A DNA stretch of 64,000 nucleotides from assembly GCF_000762845.2 (NCBI RefSeq), contig NZ_JRMQ02000008.1:1-64000 (forward strand), written 5' to 3'. The DNA is from Helicobacter japonicus. Lineage in GTDB: Bacteria > Campylobacterota > Campylobacteria > Campylobacterales > Helicobacteraceae. Each line of letters opens with the position of its first letter. Position 1 is the stretch's first letter. Below the pieces are notes generated by a model. That model was not told the origin of the DNA, ran no database searches, and was given only the letters and a program-made list of their open reading frames with translations. The translations under genes and the position numbers were made by a program. This document shows positions 27,739-36,871 of the stretch, one piece after another.

Positions 27739-29742
27739 TTAAAATAAAAGTTCTTCATCAATATTTATAAGAGGAGTTTTGCTAGGAAGTGGAGAATCTT
27801 CTGTATAGTAGAAATCACCATAATCAAGAGTTTTGAGCCTTACACCATTGGGAATAGTAAATTTACGAGTAATTCCTGGGTCAAAAGTAAGCACTTTAGA
27901 GAAAAAATAAGCAAATGCTGGTGGAGCCACAATACCGCCAGATTCGTGAGGACCTATGGGAGTATTATCATCGCGTCCATACCACACAATTGCTTGCACA
28001 TCGGGTGTGAATCCACAAAACCACGCATCAACATTACGATTTGAAGTCCCTGTCTTGCCTGCCACCTCTAAGCCTACTATACGTGCTCTTGAGCCTGTGC
28101 CACGATTAACGACATCACGCAAAATATCAATAGTTAAAAATGCTTGAGCAGGAGTGGTGATATGACGCGATTGTGTAGGGGAACTATACACATTTTCACC
28201 TTGCCTATTTGTGGTAGATTGTATAAGTGTGGGATTTAAAATCGTGCCATAATTAGAAAACATTGAGTATTGTCGTGCAACTTCCATAGGGGAAAGCTCA
28301 AAACTCCCAAGCACAATAGACATATTTGGTGGGATATTTTCAAAACCATCTTGTTGAAGGGAGTGGTAAAGATCGTTAAAACCAATATTTTGATCTACGA
28401 GGTTAATTGTGGCGAGATTGCTTGAAGTGCGCAAAGCATCTTTAAGTGTCATAAAACCATTAAATTTACTTGAATAATTTGATGGACGCCATACTTTACG
28501 CTCTGCTTCTTCTGTTGTATCGCTTGCAGCTTCACTTGCGCCTTTAGTTGTAAATTTACGCGGGACATCTGGGACAAAAGTCGCTGGAGATTCACCCTTG
28601 TCAAATGCAGTTTGATAAATAAAGGGTTTTATGGAACTTCCAAGTTGTCTTTTGGCTTGAGTAGCACGATTAAACTTATTTTTGACATAATCTACTCCAC
28701 CAACCATTGCTAGAATCTCACCGCTGTGCGTATCTGTAACGACCATTGCGCCATTTAGAGTATCGTGAGTAAAATCATCATTAAAGGTTTTGGGATAACG
28801 TTCTATAAGCCTTTTATTGATTGTCTCATAACCATATATGAGAGCTTCTTGCGCAGCAAATTGATAATCAAGGTCAATATTAAGCTTAATGTAGTATCCG
28901 CCAGTTTTAATATCATCAATATGAGAAAGTTCTCGCAAAACTTCATCTACCACATAAGGAGCGACATTCTGTGTAAGTGTTTGGTTAAAAACTTCCGGCA
29001 CTTCTTGAAGCGCATTTTGTTGCTCTTCTTTTGAAATCCACCCAATATCATAAAGTCTATCAATAATATCATTTGCCCTTGCCATTGAGTATTCTTTATT
29101 TTTTGTAGGGTCATAGAAGCTAGGAGCTTTGGGCAATCCCACAAGCATACAAATTTCTTTGAGTGTTAATTCATTGAGAGTTTTATGAAAATATCCTAAT
29201 GCAGCTGTTTTGATTCCATGGTAGCCGTGTCCAAATGAGATTCTATTAAGATAAAGTTCTAAAATATTTTCCTTGCTTAGATGTCGTTCAATATGAATAG
29301 CAAGCATTGCTTCTATAAGTTTGCGTTTGAGTTTCTTTTCTGGGCTAAGGGCAATATTTTTGATAAGCTGCTGTGTGAGTGTGCTGCCACCTTCGACATA
29401 GCGCATATTCTTGATATTTTTTAGCATAGCACGTGAAATTGCATCGGGATTAATACCAATATGTTCAAAAAAAAGTGTATCTTCCACTGCAAGGAGAGAT
29501 TCTATTATGCGTGGAGGTATTTCATCAAAGGTTGCATAGAATCTAAAGTTTTCATCAGTAAATACATTAGCAATAAGTCTATCTTTTCTATCTACGATTT
29601 GTGAGGCGAGAGCAAAGTTATAGTTTTTGATTTTGCTTATTTCTGTTTCAACATCATAAAAAAGTTTGATAAGGTATCCACAGATACCTATGCTCACTAC
29701 GATAAAAAGCACAAAAAAACTATATTTTATCCTTTGCCACAT
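27739..29742 (-). CDS. pbp1A: Penicillin-binding protein 1A (bifunctional transglycosylase/transpeptidase)
   Basis: 667-residue class A PBP. A short cytoplasmic tail and one transmembrane helix (about 7-28) are followed by the GT51 transglycosylase domain, with catalytic Glu in EDTLFFEHIG and the GGSTLTQQLIKN motif. The transpeptidase domain has active Ser in GSSIKPF, SSN and KTGTSN. It polymerises and cross-links peptidoglycan at the periplasmic face and is the usual beta-lactam target. It follows tlpD by 18 bp on the same strand. Confidence 0.96.
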   Translation of the reverse strand: MWQRIKYSFFVLFIVVSIGICGYLIKLFYDVETEISKIKNYNFALASQIVDRKDRLIANVFTDENFRFYATFDEIPPRIIESLLAVEDTLFFEHIGINPDAISRAMLKNIKNMRYVEGGSTLTQQLIKNIALSPEKKLKRKLIEAMLAIHIERHLSKENILELYLNRISFGHGYHGIKTAALGYFHKTLNELTLKEICMLVGLPKAPSFYDPTKNKEYSMARANDIIDRLYDIGWISKEEQQNALQEVPEVFNQTLTQNVAPYVVDEVLRELSHIDDIKTGGYYIKLNIDLDYQFAAQEALIYGYETINKRLIERYPKTFNDDFTHDTLNGAMVVTDTHSGEILAMVGGVDYVKNKFNRATQAKRQLGSSIKPFIYQTAFDKGESPATFVPDVPRKFTTKGASEAASDTTEEAERKVWRPSNYSSKFNGFMTLKDALRTSSNLATINLVDQNIGFNDLYHSLQQDGFENIPPNMSIVLGSFELSPMEVARQYSMFSNYGTILNPTLIQSTTNRQGENVYSSPTQSRHITTPAQAFLTIDILRDVVNRGTGSRARIVGLEVAGKTGTSNRNVDAWFCGFTPDVQAIVWYGRDDNTPIGPHESGGIVAPPAFAYFFSKVLTFDPGITRKFTIPNGVRLKTLDYGDFYYTEDSPLPSKTPLINIDEELLF

Positions 29743-29760
29743 AAAGTTTTATGTCCTAAC

Positions 29761-31131
29761 TTATTCTTCACCTTGGCTTTCTTTTTGGCTTGAGGCTGGT
29801 GCAGATGGGTGCGAATCTGGTGACATTTCTTTTTCAAGCTCTTTGATGTCTCGCAAAATTTCTTCTTGTTTTTCGATATACATATCATAAATAGCTTGCA
29901 TTACGCCATCAGAACTCTTTTCCATTGCAAGGATTTTAGAATCAATGAGACTTTTTGGACAGCTAAGTGTTGTGTCAGCAAAGGTTTGTGCCAATGATAT
30001 TGCCTCTGTATGCACACCTGCGTGGTAGGCATCAAGTGCTTTGTAGCCTTGTGTATGAGCAAATGCATTTTTACCATCACCTTCAAAATACCATTTACCC
30101 AAGCGGCAATTATGATGATCTACGCAATTGAAACTACTATTTAAGCCAAAGATGTATGAGTAGAGATTGTTTTTATAAACTACGTGGTCAAGCTTTGCCA
30201 ACACACAGAAGATTCTGTTGCTGAGATTAAATGTGCTATGTTTTGTGATAAGGCTACCGATTTTGAGATTGCTTACAATAGAGTTAAGTTCCATTACGCC
30301 TTCACGCACATTACCTGTGGCGACATTTGTTTCTTCTGTGCTTGTTTGAATATCATTTGCTTCTTGTTGCATAGACTTAACAACTACGGCAATTTCTTTT
30401 GTTGCTTTTTGTGTTTTTTCTGCTAGTTTCCTCACTTCATCTGCAACAACAGCAAATCCTCGCCCGTGTTCTCCTGCTCTTGCTGCTTCAATAGCTGCAT
30501 TAAGAGCAAGTAAGTTTGTTTGTTCTGCAATATCATCAATAAGTGAGATAACGCTTGTAATTTCATTGCTTCGTTGCATAAGTGAATCTACTAAATCAGA
30601 GGCAATTTGCATTTTTTCATAGAGAACTTCGATTTCTTCTAGAGCTTTTGTGCTTTTATTCATCCCATCTTCTGCAGATGTTGCCGCTTTTATGGAGTAT
30701 TCCGCAACACCAGCAGATTCTGTAAGCACATTTTGTAATGATTCTTGAGTGCCAGTAATCCCTTCTCTCAAACTTTTTGTATAGACTTCAAAAAGATTTG
30801 TGCCTGTGCTATTATTGGTAAGGAGTTGAAGAGGTAGTATAGAATAATATACAGTGCCTTCTACTTCAGTATTTGTAACGCTATACTCATCACGCTCACA
30901 ATGTACACTTGTAGTTTGCTCATTGAGTTGTGGAAGGATACAATCAATTTTTTTGAGGCTTTCTGCAATGTTGTTTTTATATACAATTTCGCCATTTTTT
31001 ATTCCTATGATTGCTTCTGCTTGAGAAAAACCTACAAGCACTTTGTAGAGTTCAAGCTCTTTAGTAAGATGTTCAATGTGTGCATCTTTTTCCATTATTT
31101 GTTGTCGAAGTGCTTTGCTGGAACCAAACAT
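29761..31131 (-). CDS. tlpD: Cytosolic chemoreceptor with zinc-binding CZB domain (TlpD-type)
   Basis: 456-residue methyl-accepting receptor without membrane helices. A coiled N-terminal region is followed by the signalling hairpin tip with [36 protein letters not shown]. The C-terminal CZB domain keeps its zinc ligands: His in LDHVVYK, Cys in CRLGKW and the paired His of YHAGVHTEA. In H. pylori TlpD senses oxidative stress and metabolic state. ATG at 31131 is chosen because AAGGAG lies 8 nt upstream; a longer frame to 31245 lacks a site. A -10 box lies at 31156-31161. Probably co-transcribed with pbp1A. Confidence 0.9.
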   Translation of the reverse strand: MFGSSKALRQQIMEKDAHIEHLTKELELYKVLVGFSQAEAIIGIKNGEIVYKNNIAESLKKIDCILPQLNEQTTSVHCERDEYSVTNTEVEGTVYYSILPLQLLTNNSTGTNLFEVYTKSLREGITGTQESLQNVLTESAGVAEYSIKAATSAEDGMNKSTKALEEIEVLYEKMQIASDLVDSLMQRSNEITSVISLIDDIAEQTNLLALNAAIEAARAGEHGRGFAVVADEVRKLAEKTQKATKEIAVVVKSMQQEANDIQTSTEETNVATGNVREGVMELNSIVSNLKIGSLITKHSTFNLSNRIFCVLAKLDHVVYKNNLYSYIFGLNSSFNCVDHHNCRLGKWYFEGDGKNAFAHTQGYKALDAYHAGVHTEAISLAQTFADTTLSCPKSLIDSKILAMEKSSDGVMQAIYDMYIEKQEEILRDIKELEKEMSPDSHPSAPASSQKESQGEE

Positions 31132-31155
31132 TATCAAACTCCTTATTTTTTTGAG

Positions 31156-31161
31156 ATTATA
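31156..31161 (-). promoter_or_regulatory. Candidate -10 box for tlpD
   Basis: TATAAT on the minus strand about 25 nt before the tlpD ATG, preceded by TGC, giving an extended -10-like element. An adjacent TGGCAC-N5-TGC resembles sigma-54 but its spacing is one base short. Confidence 0.5.
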
Positions 31162-31291
31162 GCAGTATTGTGCCATTTTTGAGTAAAAATTTTTCAAATT
31201 TTTAAATATTGTGGAGCCTTTATAACAGAATTTTGTTAAGAGCAATGCGATATGTTAAAAAAATGCACATTTTAAAAGAGAGAAAATACTT

Positions 31292-31346
31292 TTATAATTA
31301 TGATAAGGTTTCTTACTTGCATTTTTGGATAAATTGTTGCTATAAT
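31292..31346 (+). promoter_or_regulatory. fur promoter with candidate Fur box
   Basis: TATAAT at 31341-31346 is the likely -10, about 58 nt before the fur ATG. Upstream, TTATAAT-T-ATGATAA (31292-31306) is a 7-1-7 imperfect dyad (6 of 7 paired positions match), the general form of Fur operators. Autoregulation is known for Fur in H. pylori. The rest of the 31132-31403 intergenic region is AT-rich without further structure I can name. Confidence 0.45.
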
Positions 31347-31403
31347 TAAAGAAAAATAAGAATCATATTGCATCACCTCACCAATCTTTAAAGGAGTAAT
31401 ATT

Positions 31404-31859
31404 ATGAATGCTAATCATCGCATAGAAACCTTAGATTCTATTTTTGAGCGTTTGCGCTCTTCTATTAAAAAAAATGGGCTTAAAAATTCTAAACAGCGCG
31501 AGGAAATTATTGCTGTGCTTTATAAAAGTGGCACACACTTAAGCCCAGAGGAAATTACAAATATCATCAAAACAACGGATAAAAATGCGAGTATTTCATC
31601 AGTATATAGAATCTTAAGTTTTCTTGAAAAAGAGCATTTTATTACTGCACTTGAAGCAGACAAAAGTGGCAGACGCTACGAGATTGCAGCAAAAGAGCAT
31701 CACGATCATATCATTTGTCTTACTTGTGGTGATATTATAGAATTTGTTAATGGAGAAATTGAGCGTTTGCAGCTTGAGATAGCAAAGCAATTTGGCGGAC
31801 AGCTTATTAGCCACGATATGCGTCTTTTTGTGAAATGTTCTAAATGTCAAGGGCTTTAA
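31404..31859 (+). CDS. fur: Ferric uptake regulator Fur
   Basis: 151-residue metalloregulator. The winged-helix DNA-binding domain (about 15-90) includes SKQREEIIAVLYKSGTHLS and the recognition helix SISSVYRIL. The dimerisation domain contains the His-rich HHDHIIC, the CLTCG pair and CSKC near the C-terminus for structural zinc. Near-identity of long stretches with H. pylori Fur (as remembered), including the extended N-terminal arm, makes Fur far likelier than PerR or Zur. Controls iron storage, uptake and acid/oxidative genes. AAAGGAG precedes the ATG. prfB follows 100 bp downstream. Confidence 0.95.
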   Translation: MNANHRIETLDSIFERLRSSIKKNGLKNSKQREEIIAVLYKSGTHLSPEEITNIIKTTDKNASISSVYRILSFLEKEHFITALEADKSGRRYEIAAKEHHDHIICLTCGDIIEFVNGEIERLQLEIAKQFGGQLISHDMRLFVKCSKCQGL

Positions 31860-31959
31860 TCTTTCGAGAATCTTTATCAACTCAAAAAAACAATGTAGAT
31901 TCTCCTGCAAATGTGTATGAGTAAGTCATCTTAAAGCAAGAGAAACAAAAAGGGAGAGT

Positions 31960-33066
31960 ATGGATTCTTATGAATATGGTGAATTGCTGAAAACTTTGCG
32001 AAGTAAATGTGAAAATATTGCAAAAATTCTCAATCCTGCAGATTTAGAAAAAGAATTACACGAAATAGAAGCCTTACAAAGTGATGAATCTTTTTGGAAT
32101 GATGCGCATAGAGCTGCGGAAGTAGCAAAGCAAAAGCGTAAATGTGAGAGGATTCTAGGCACTTTCAATACAATGAAGCAAGAGCTTGATGATGCGCAAG
32201 AGCTTTATGAAATTGCTTTAAGCGAGGCGGATTCTACTACTTTGGAGCTCCTTTTTGAATCTGCTCCACTTTTGCAAAAGCATATTCAGGATACTGAGAT
32301 TCAAGTTATGCTTAGTGATGAAAGTGATGGATTGAATGCAATCATCACGATTCAGCCCGGTGCAGGTGGGACAGAATCACAGGATTGGGCAAGTATGCTC
32401 TATCGTATGTATTTGCGTTGGAGTGAGCGTAGGGGATTCAAAGTAGAATTGCTTGATTTGCAAGATGGTGAGGAAGCTGGTATTAAAGGTGTGGCTTTTA
32501 TTATAAAGGGTGAAAATGCCTATGGTTACGCAAAATGTGAAAATGGTGTGCATAGACTAGTGAGAATCTCCCCTTTTGACGCAAATGCTAAACGACATAC
32601 AAGCTTTGTAAGTGTGCAAGTAAGCCCCGAGATTGATGATGATATACAAATTGACATTGAAGATAAAGATATCCGTATTGATACTTATCGTGCAAGTGGT
32701 GCAGGCGGACAGCACGTAAATAAAACAGAATCTGCCATTAGAATCACACATTTTCCAACAGGCATAGTCGTGCAATGTCAAAACGATAGAAGTCAGCATA
32801 AAAATAAAGCCACTGCACTTAAAATGCTAAAGTCTAAACTCTATGAGCTAGAGAAGCAGAAAATGACAGAGGGAAGCAATACCGATAAAAGCGAGATTGG
32901 CTGGGGACATCAGATTCGCTCCTATGTTTTAGCACCTTATCAGCAAGTTAAGGATTTAAGAAGTCAATATGCTACAAGTGATACAAATGGTGTGCTTGAT
33001 GGCGATATTGATGGACTTATAGAATCTGTGCTTGTGCATAATAATACGCAAAATAAAGATGAATAG
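31960..33066 (+). CDS. prfB: Peptide chain release factor 2
   Basis: 368-residue RF2. The stop-codon-reading tripeptide SPF is in RISPFDANA and the catalytic GGQ in [12 protein letters not shown]. The reading frame is continuous from the ATG: the programmed +1 frameshift used in E. coli and many other bacteria near codon 25 is absent, so synthesis is not autoregulated that way. AAAGGGAGAG precedes the start. A 14-bp gap separates it from convergent pseF. Confidence 0.97.
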   Translation: MDSYEYGELLKTLRSKCENIAKILNPADLEKELHEIEALQSDESFWNDAHRAAEVAKQKRKCERILGTFNTMKQELDDAQELYEIALSEADSTTLELLFESAPLLQKHIQDTEIQVMLSDESDGLNAIITIQPGAGGTESQDWASMLYRMYLRWSERRGFKVELLDLQDGEEAGIKGVAFIIKGENAYGYAKCENGVHRLVRISPFDANAKRHTSFVSVQVSPEIDDDIQIDIEDKDIRIDTYRASGAGGQHVNKTESAIRITHFPTGIVVQCQNDRSQHKNKATALKMLKSKLYELEKQKMTEGSNTDKSEIGWGHQIRSYVLAPYQQVKDLRSQYATSDTNGVLDGDIDGLIESVLVHNNTQNKDE

Positions 33067-33080
33067 AATATATAAATGAT

Positions 33081-33767
33081 TTAAGTAGAAAAGAGTATTT
33101 TATACTTCATTTCTGCTAACTGCCAATCTTGTAATGTGTCAATATCTTGCGCTTCTAGTGAAGAGATAATCACCGCACACGAATGAGGTGCAAATATGGG
33201 GAGCTGCTCTCTCCACGCATTCACCTTACCCCAATAAAATTGTCCCGCATCGTGATAGATAGATTCTAAATCTTGTGAGCGTGTGAGATAATGTGTGGGA
33301 AAAAGCATTTCTATATCACCATTTTTGATATAAAAGCCTCTATGGGGGTTATAATCATAGGCAAGAGCACAGAAACTAAAGTATTTTGTAGAATCTGCAA
33401 GTAAAGACTGCAGGGCATTAGAGAGCGTTTGTGTGCGCAAAAGTGGTGCAGTGGGGTAAATCACACAGAGCAAATCATCATCGTGTAGATTCAGCATATT
33501 TGCTGCGTGTGTCGCAACCGATGTTGTTGGCGTGAAATCATCGCTTAATTCTTTTGGGCGCATAAACGGCACATTTGCACCATAATTACGCGCAATGACT
33601 GCAATCTCTTGTGAATCTGTGCTGACTACCACTTCATCAAAAAGTGTAGATTCTAAAGCAGTGGCAATAGGATAGGCGATGATTGGCTTGCCACAAAAAT
33701 GCTTGATATTTTTGTGGGGGATTCGTTTGCTCCCTCCACGAGCAGGGATAAGGGCAATTTTTTTCAT
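33081..33767 (-). CDS. pseF: Pseudaminic acid cytidylyltransferase PseF (CMP-sugar synthetase)
   Basis: 228-residue nucleotidyltransferase with PARGGSKRIPHKNIK at about residues 7-21, then DEVVVSTDSQEIA. This is the pattern of CMP-nonulosonate synthetases. It activates pseudaminic acid with CTP for O-glycosylation of flagellin. Context decides between sialic and pseudaminic acid: it follows flgH (36-bp gap), as in H. pylori. PseG is not fused to it, since the protein ends after the synthetase domain. ATG at 33767 is used; a GTG just before it overlaps the ribosome site. Confidence 0.85.
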   Translation of the reverse strand: MKKIALIPARGGSKRIPHKNIKHFCGKPIIAYPIATALESTLFDEVVVSTDSQEIAVIARNYGANVPFMRPKELSDDFTPTTSVATHAANMLNLHDDDLLCVIYPTAPLLRTQTLSNALQSLLADSTKYFSFCALAYDYNPHRGFYIKNGDIEMLFPTHYLTRSQDLESIYHDAGQFYWGKVNAWREQLPIFAPHSCAVIISSLEAQDIDTLQDWQLAEMKYKILFST

Positions 33768-33803
33768 CACCTTACCTTAAATTACGCCAAAGTATTTAGA
33801 ATC

Positions 33804-34529
33804 TTAGAAAGGATACAAAGATTCTATGCCATCACTTATGGGCTTTTTGTGGTTGGTATCGCTGATTGGTCCAAGAGAAGTGTAGGCGATTTTAGCATTT
33901 GCAATATGTTTGCTTTGCACGACATTATCCTTATCAATGTCAAATGAGCGCACAACACCACTAAGTTCTAGAATCTGCTTTTCACCATCGACAAGCACTT
34001 CACGCCGCCCGTGGATAAAGTATGTATTGTTATCAAGCACTTTGATGATTCTAGCGGTGAGTGTGGCATTGAGTGCTTCACTTTTTGTTTGTGCTCCTCC
34101 ACCTTGAAAGTTTGAGGTATTGTTTGCTTTAGTAAGATTATAGGCTGCTTGGTCGTTTAGCTCTTGCACAATTTGTTTATGTTCTTCATCATTGCCTGTA
34201 TATTCTATTGATGGAGGAGTTACATTTCCACCACTTGCACCATTATAGTTTTTGTTTGTTGTGAAATTTGCATTTGCAGATTCAGTAATAACTACAGTGA
34301 TAAGGTCATCTGGTTTCATCGCGCGTCTATCGGAGAATAGCGGTCTGTCTCCACTGCCAAATAAACTTCCTGCACGAGGCAATTCGGGAATATCATTATC
34401 TGCAGATTCTCGTTCTTCTACCCATTCTGGTGCATTAAAATCAATATTTGCTTCAAAGCCAAAACTTTGATGAGACAACACTATTAAGAGAATGAAAAAT
34501 CCAAGAATATATATACCTTTCTCGCGCAT
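33804..34529 (-). CDS. flgH: Flagellar L-ring protein FlgH
   Basis: 241-residue outer-membrane ring protein with signal peptide (about 1-24). Conserved GSLFG, PLFSDRRAMKPDDLITVVI and the C-terminal EKQILELSGVVRSFDID strands match FlgH. There is no lipobox Cys at the signal-cleavage region, whereas enterobacterial FlgH is a lipoprotein. H. pylori FlgH also lacks it (from memory). AAGGATAG precedes the ATG, and a sigma-54 promoter match lies at 34564-34579. Confidence 0.93.
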   Translation of the reverse strand: MREKGIYILGFFILLIVLSHQSFGFEANIDFNAPEWVEERESADNDIPELPRAGSLFGSGDRPLFSDRRAMKPDDLITVVITESANANFTTNKNYNGASGGNVTPPSIEYTGNDEEHKQIVQELNDQAAYNLTKANNTSNFQGGGAQTKSEALNATLTARIIKVLDNNTYFIHGRREVLVDGEKQILELSGVVRSFDIDKDNVVQSKHIANAKIAYTSLGPISDTNHKKPISDGIESLYPF

Positions 34530-34563
34530 AAACTATCCTTTTGTAAAACTTTATTGTAAATTA

Positions 34564-34579
34564 AGCAAAGGGCATTCCA
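34564..34579 (-). promoter_or_regulatory. Sigma-54 (RpoN) promoter upstream of flgH
   Basis: On the minus strand TGGAAT-GCCCT-TTGCT shows the invariant GG-N10-GC of sigma-54 promoters, differing from consensus TGGCAC-N5-TTGCW only in the last part of the -24 box. It lies 35 nt before the flgH ATG, leaving room for a leader of about 20-25 nt. RpoN drives rod, hook and ring genes in Helicobacter. Confidence 0.6.
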
Positions 34580-34678
34580 TAGATTCTAAGTGTGTTCTTT
34601 TTGGCTTTGAAGTTTAGGAGTTTGCCAAAAAAACAGAATCTTTAACTATCATTTTACTTTAAGCACAGGGAGGTTGCG

Positions 34679-35659
34679 ATGAAGCAAAATATTGTGCGAG
34701 GCATTTTTGCAATGCTATTTTCTTCATTTTTGTTTGCGCTTATGAGTGCGGAAGCGAAGATTCTTACACAAGAGCTTCCTGCTATGGAAGTTGCATTTTT
34801 CCGCGCTTTTCTTATGGTTCTTTTATTGCTTCCTGTGGTTTTTAGTAAGCCACTTAAGAATCCCGCACATAAAAGCGGTGGTTGGTGGTTTATATTTTCT
34901 CGCGCAATGGCTGGGGGGTTAAGCTTTGTCGCACTTTTTTATAATATCTCTACAATCTCACTTGGCACAGCTACGGCATTTACGCAAAGTATGCCTTTGT
35001 ATATTGTGCTTTTATCTCTTATCTTTTTGAAAGAAAGATTTAGTTTTGGTGTGATTTTCTCTACTATTGTTGGATTTGTCGGTGTTTTACTCATTTGCGA
35101 CCCAAGTATTGAGGGATTAGAGCTTATTAATATTGTCTTTGGGATTTTAAGTGGGCTTTTTATGGCAATAGCTTTTTTGAATCTGCGCGCTATAAAGGAT
35201 TATTTTAATTCGTGGGTGGCTGTATTTTCCACAGGATTAGCAATGAGTGTTATTGCACTTATTGTAAGCACTTTTTCTATTCCCCCCTTTAATGAATCTT
35301 GGGTTATGCCTCAATCGTGGCAGTGGCTACACATTGGATTGCTTGGACTTTTTGGCACTATAGGGCAGCATTTTCTCACACACGCTTATATGCTTGCTCC
35401 TGCTGGTATAGTAGCACCCATTGATTATACGCGTTTAGTATTTAGTGTGATACTTGGTGTGATACTTGGCGATAGTTTGCCAAATTTTACTACAAGTAGT
35501 GGTATCGTGCTTATTATTATCTCTGGTATTGGTGTGGGGTTACCCATTCTCCTTGCTGATATTAAGACATACAAAATATATTCAAGTTCTCTTAACACAA
35601 GAGAGGGTAAAATCCCTCGTAAAAAGCCCCCAAAGGAAAGAAATGAAAAATATATATGA
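34679..35659 (+). CDS. EamA-family (DMT superfamily) transporter
   Basis: 326-residue inner-membrane protein with ten predicted helices in two EamA halves (about 5-140 and 150-290) and a basic cytoplasmic tail. EamA proteins export amino acids, purines or other metabolites, or import some. AGGGAGG precedes the ATG. Its last 17 bases overlap the threonine dehydratase gene, so a threonine/homoserine- or branched-chain-related substrate is a reasonable but unproven guess. Confidence 0.82.
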   Translation: MKQNIVRGIFAMLFSSFLFALMSAEAKILTQELPAMEVAFFRAFLMVLLLLPVVFSKPLKNPAHKSGGWWFIFSRAMAGGLSFVALFYNISTISLGTATAFTQSMPLYIVLLSLIFLKERFSFGVIFSTIVGFVGVLLICDPSIEGLELINIVFGILSGLFMAIAFLNLRAIKDYFNSWVAVFSTGLAMSVIALIVSTFSIPPFNESWVMPQSWQWLHIGLLGLFGTIGQHFLTHAYMLAPAGIVAPIDYTRLVFSVILGVILGDSLPNFTTSSGIVLIIISGIGVGLPILLADIKTYKIYSSSLNTREGKIPRKKPPKERNEKYI

Positions 35660-36863
35660 AAAAGCCCTTCAAGCGCAAAAGCGACTAAAAAATGTAGTGA
35701 TGTCCTCTGCACTAGGCTATGCACCCGTGCTTTCTAAAATTGCAGGGGCGGAGATTTATCTTAAAAAAGAGAATCTTCAGCTTACAGGGGCTTTTAAGAT
35801 TCGTGGTGCATTTAATAAAATCGCCTCTTTGGTGGAGGGAGATTGCGCGCGCATACAAGGTGTGATAGCAGCAAGTGCTGGGAATCACGCTCAAGGTGTA
35901 GCCTATGCGGCAAAACACTTTGGCTTAAAGGCAGTGATTGTAATGCCTGAAGCCACACCTTTGTTAAAAGTGAGTGCGACAAAGGATTTAGGGGCAGAAG
36001 TGGTTCTAAGTGGAGATAATTATGATGAGGCTTATGCTAAGGCATTAGAAATTGCACAGGCTGAGAATCTTGTCTTTATCCACCCCTTTGCTGATGATGA
36101 GGTGATAGCTGGGCAAGGCAGTATTGCATTAGAGATGATTGAAGAGCGTAAAGATATAAGCGTTGTTGTCGTGCCTATTGGCGGTGGTGGGCTTATTGGG
36201 GGTATAGGGAGCGTGTATAAGCAGTTATGCCCGAATGTGCGTGTTATTGGCGTGGTGGCAAGCGGTGCTGATGCGATGAAAAAGTCATTTGATCAAAATG
36301 AGATTGTAAAGACAGATTCTGTGCGCACTATTGCTGATGGGATTGCAGTGCGTGATGTGAATGAACATAATTTTGCACTTTTAAAGCAATGTGTTGATGA
36401 AATTGTGAGTGTTGATGATGAAGAGATTGCAAATGCGATTTTATTTTTACTTGAAAAGCAAAAGCTTGTTGTTGAAGGTGCGGGAGCGGCAAGTGTGGCA
36501 AGTGTGCTTCATAAAAAATTTGTCATACAGCCAAACGATAAAATCGCTCTGCTTTTAAGTGGTGGAAATATTGATATTACGATGTTAAGCGTTATTATTG
36601 AAAAAGGTTTGTTGAAATCAAATCGTAAGATGAAGCTAAAAGTTGTGCTTGTCGATAAACCCGGCAGTTTGCAGGGGCTCACTAATATTTTAAGCTCTGT
36701 GGGTGCAAATATCGTGCAAGTAGAGTATGATAGGACTTCTGTGATGCTTAAATATGGTGATGCGCTCATCACTCTTGCTCTTGAGACAAAAGGTGAGGAG
36801 CATAAAACTATTATACGCGAGAAGTTAAAAGCTCATAATTATACTTTTAGTGAGATTAATTAG
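35643..36863 (+). CDS. ilvA: Threonine dehydratase (PLP fold type II with ACT-like domain)
   Basis: 406-residue enzyme deaminating threonine to 2-oxobutanoate, first step of isoleucine synthesis. The PLP Lys is in LTGAFKIRGAFNK (about residue 55-60), the phosphate loop in VPIGGGGLIGGI, and SAGNHAQG lies nearby. The last 75 residues form one ACT-type regulatory domain (VLVDKPGSLQGLTNIL), so the architecture is the short IlvA/TdcB-like type rather than the two-ACT E. coli IlvA. ATG at 35643 has AAAGGAAAG upstream and overlaps the EamA gene by 17 nt. Confidence 0.92.
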   Translation: MKNIYEKALQAQKRLKNVVMSSALGYAPVLSKIAGAEIYLKKENLQLTGAFKIRGAFNKIASLVEGDCARIQGVIAASAGNHAQGVAYAAKHFGLKAVIVMPEATPLLKVSATKDLGAEVVLSGDNYDEAYAKALEIAQAENLVFIHPFADDEVIAGQGSIALEMIEERKDISVVVVPIGGGGLIGGIGSVYKQLCPNVRVIGVVASGADAMKKSFDQNEIVKTDSVRTIADGIAVRDVNEHNFALLKQCVDEIVSVDDEEIANAILFLLEKQKLVVEGAGAASVASVLHKKFVIQPNDKIALLLSGGNIDITMLSVIIEKGLLKSNRKMKLKVVLVDKPGSLQGLTNILSSVGANIVQVEYDRTSVMLKYGDALITLALETKGEEHKTIIREKLKAHNYTFSEIN

Positions 36864-36871
36864 GTGAGTGT

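Noticed and set aside
31156-31180. TGGCAC-N5-TGC upstream of tlpD as a sigma-54 promoter
   Set aside because: The GG to GC distance is 9 rather than 10 bases, which sigma-54 does not tolerate well, and a good TATAAT overlaps it.
31866-31904. GAGAATCT...AGATTCTC inverted pair after fur as a terminator
   Set aside because: The loop is over 20 nt and no T-run follows; it is better explained by the general excess of the AGAATCT heptamer.
31960-32060. Programmed frameshift in prfB
   Set aside because: The frame is continuous from the ATG with no early in-frame TGA, so none is needed.
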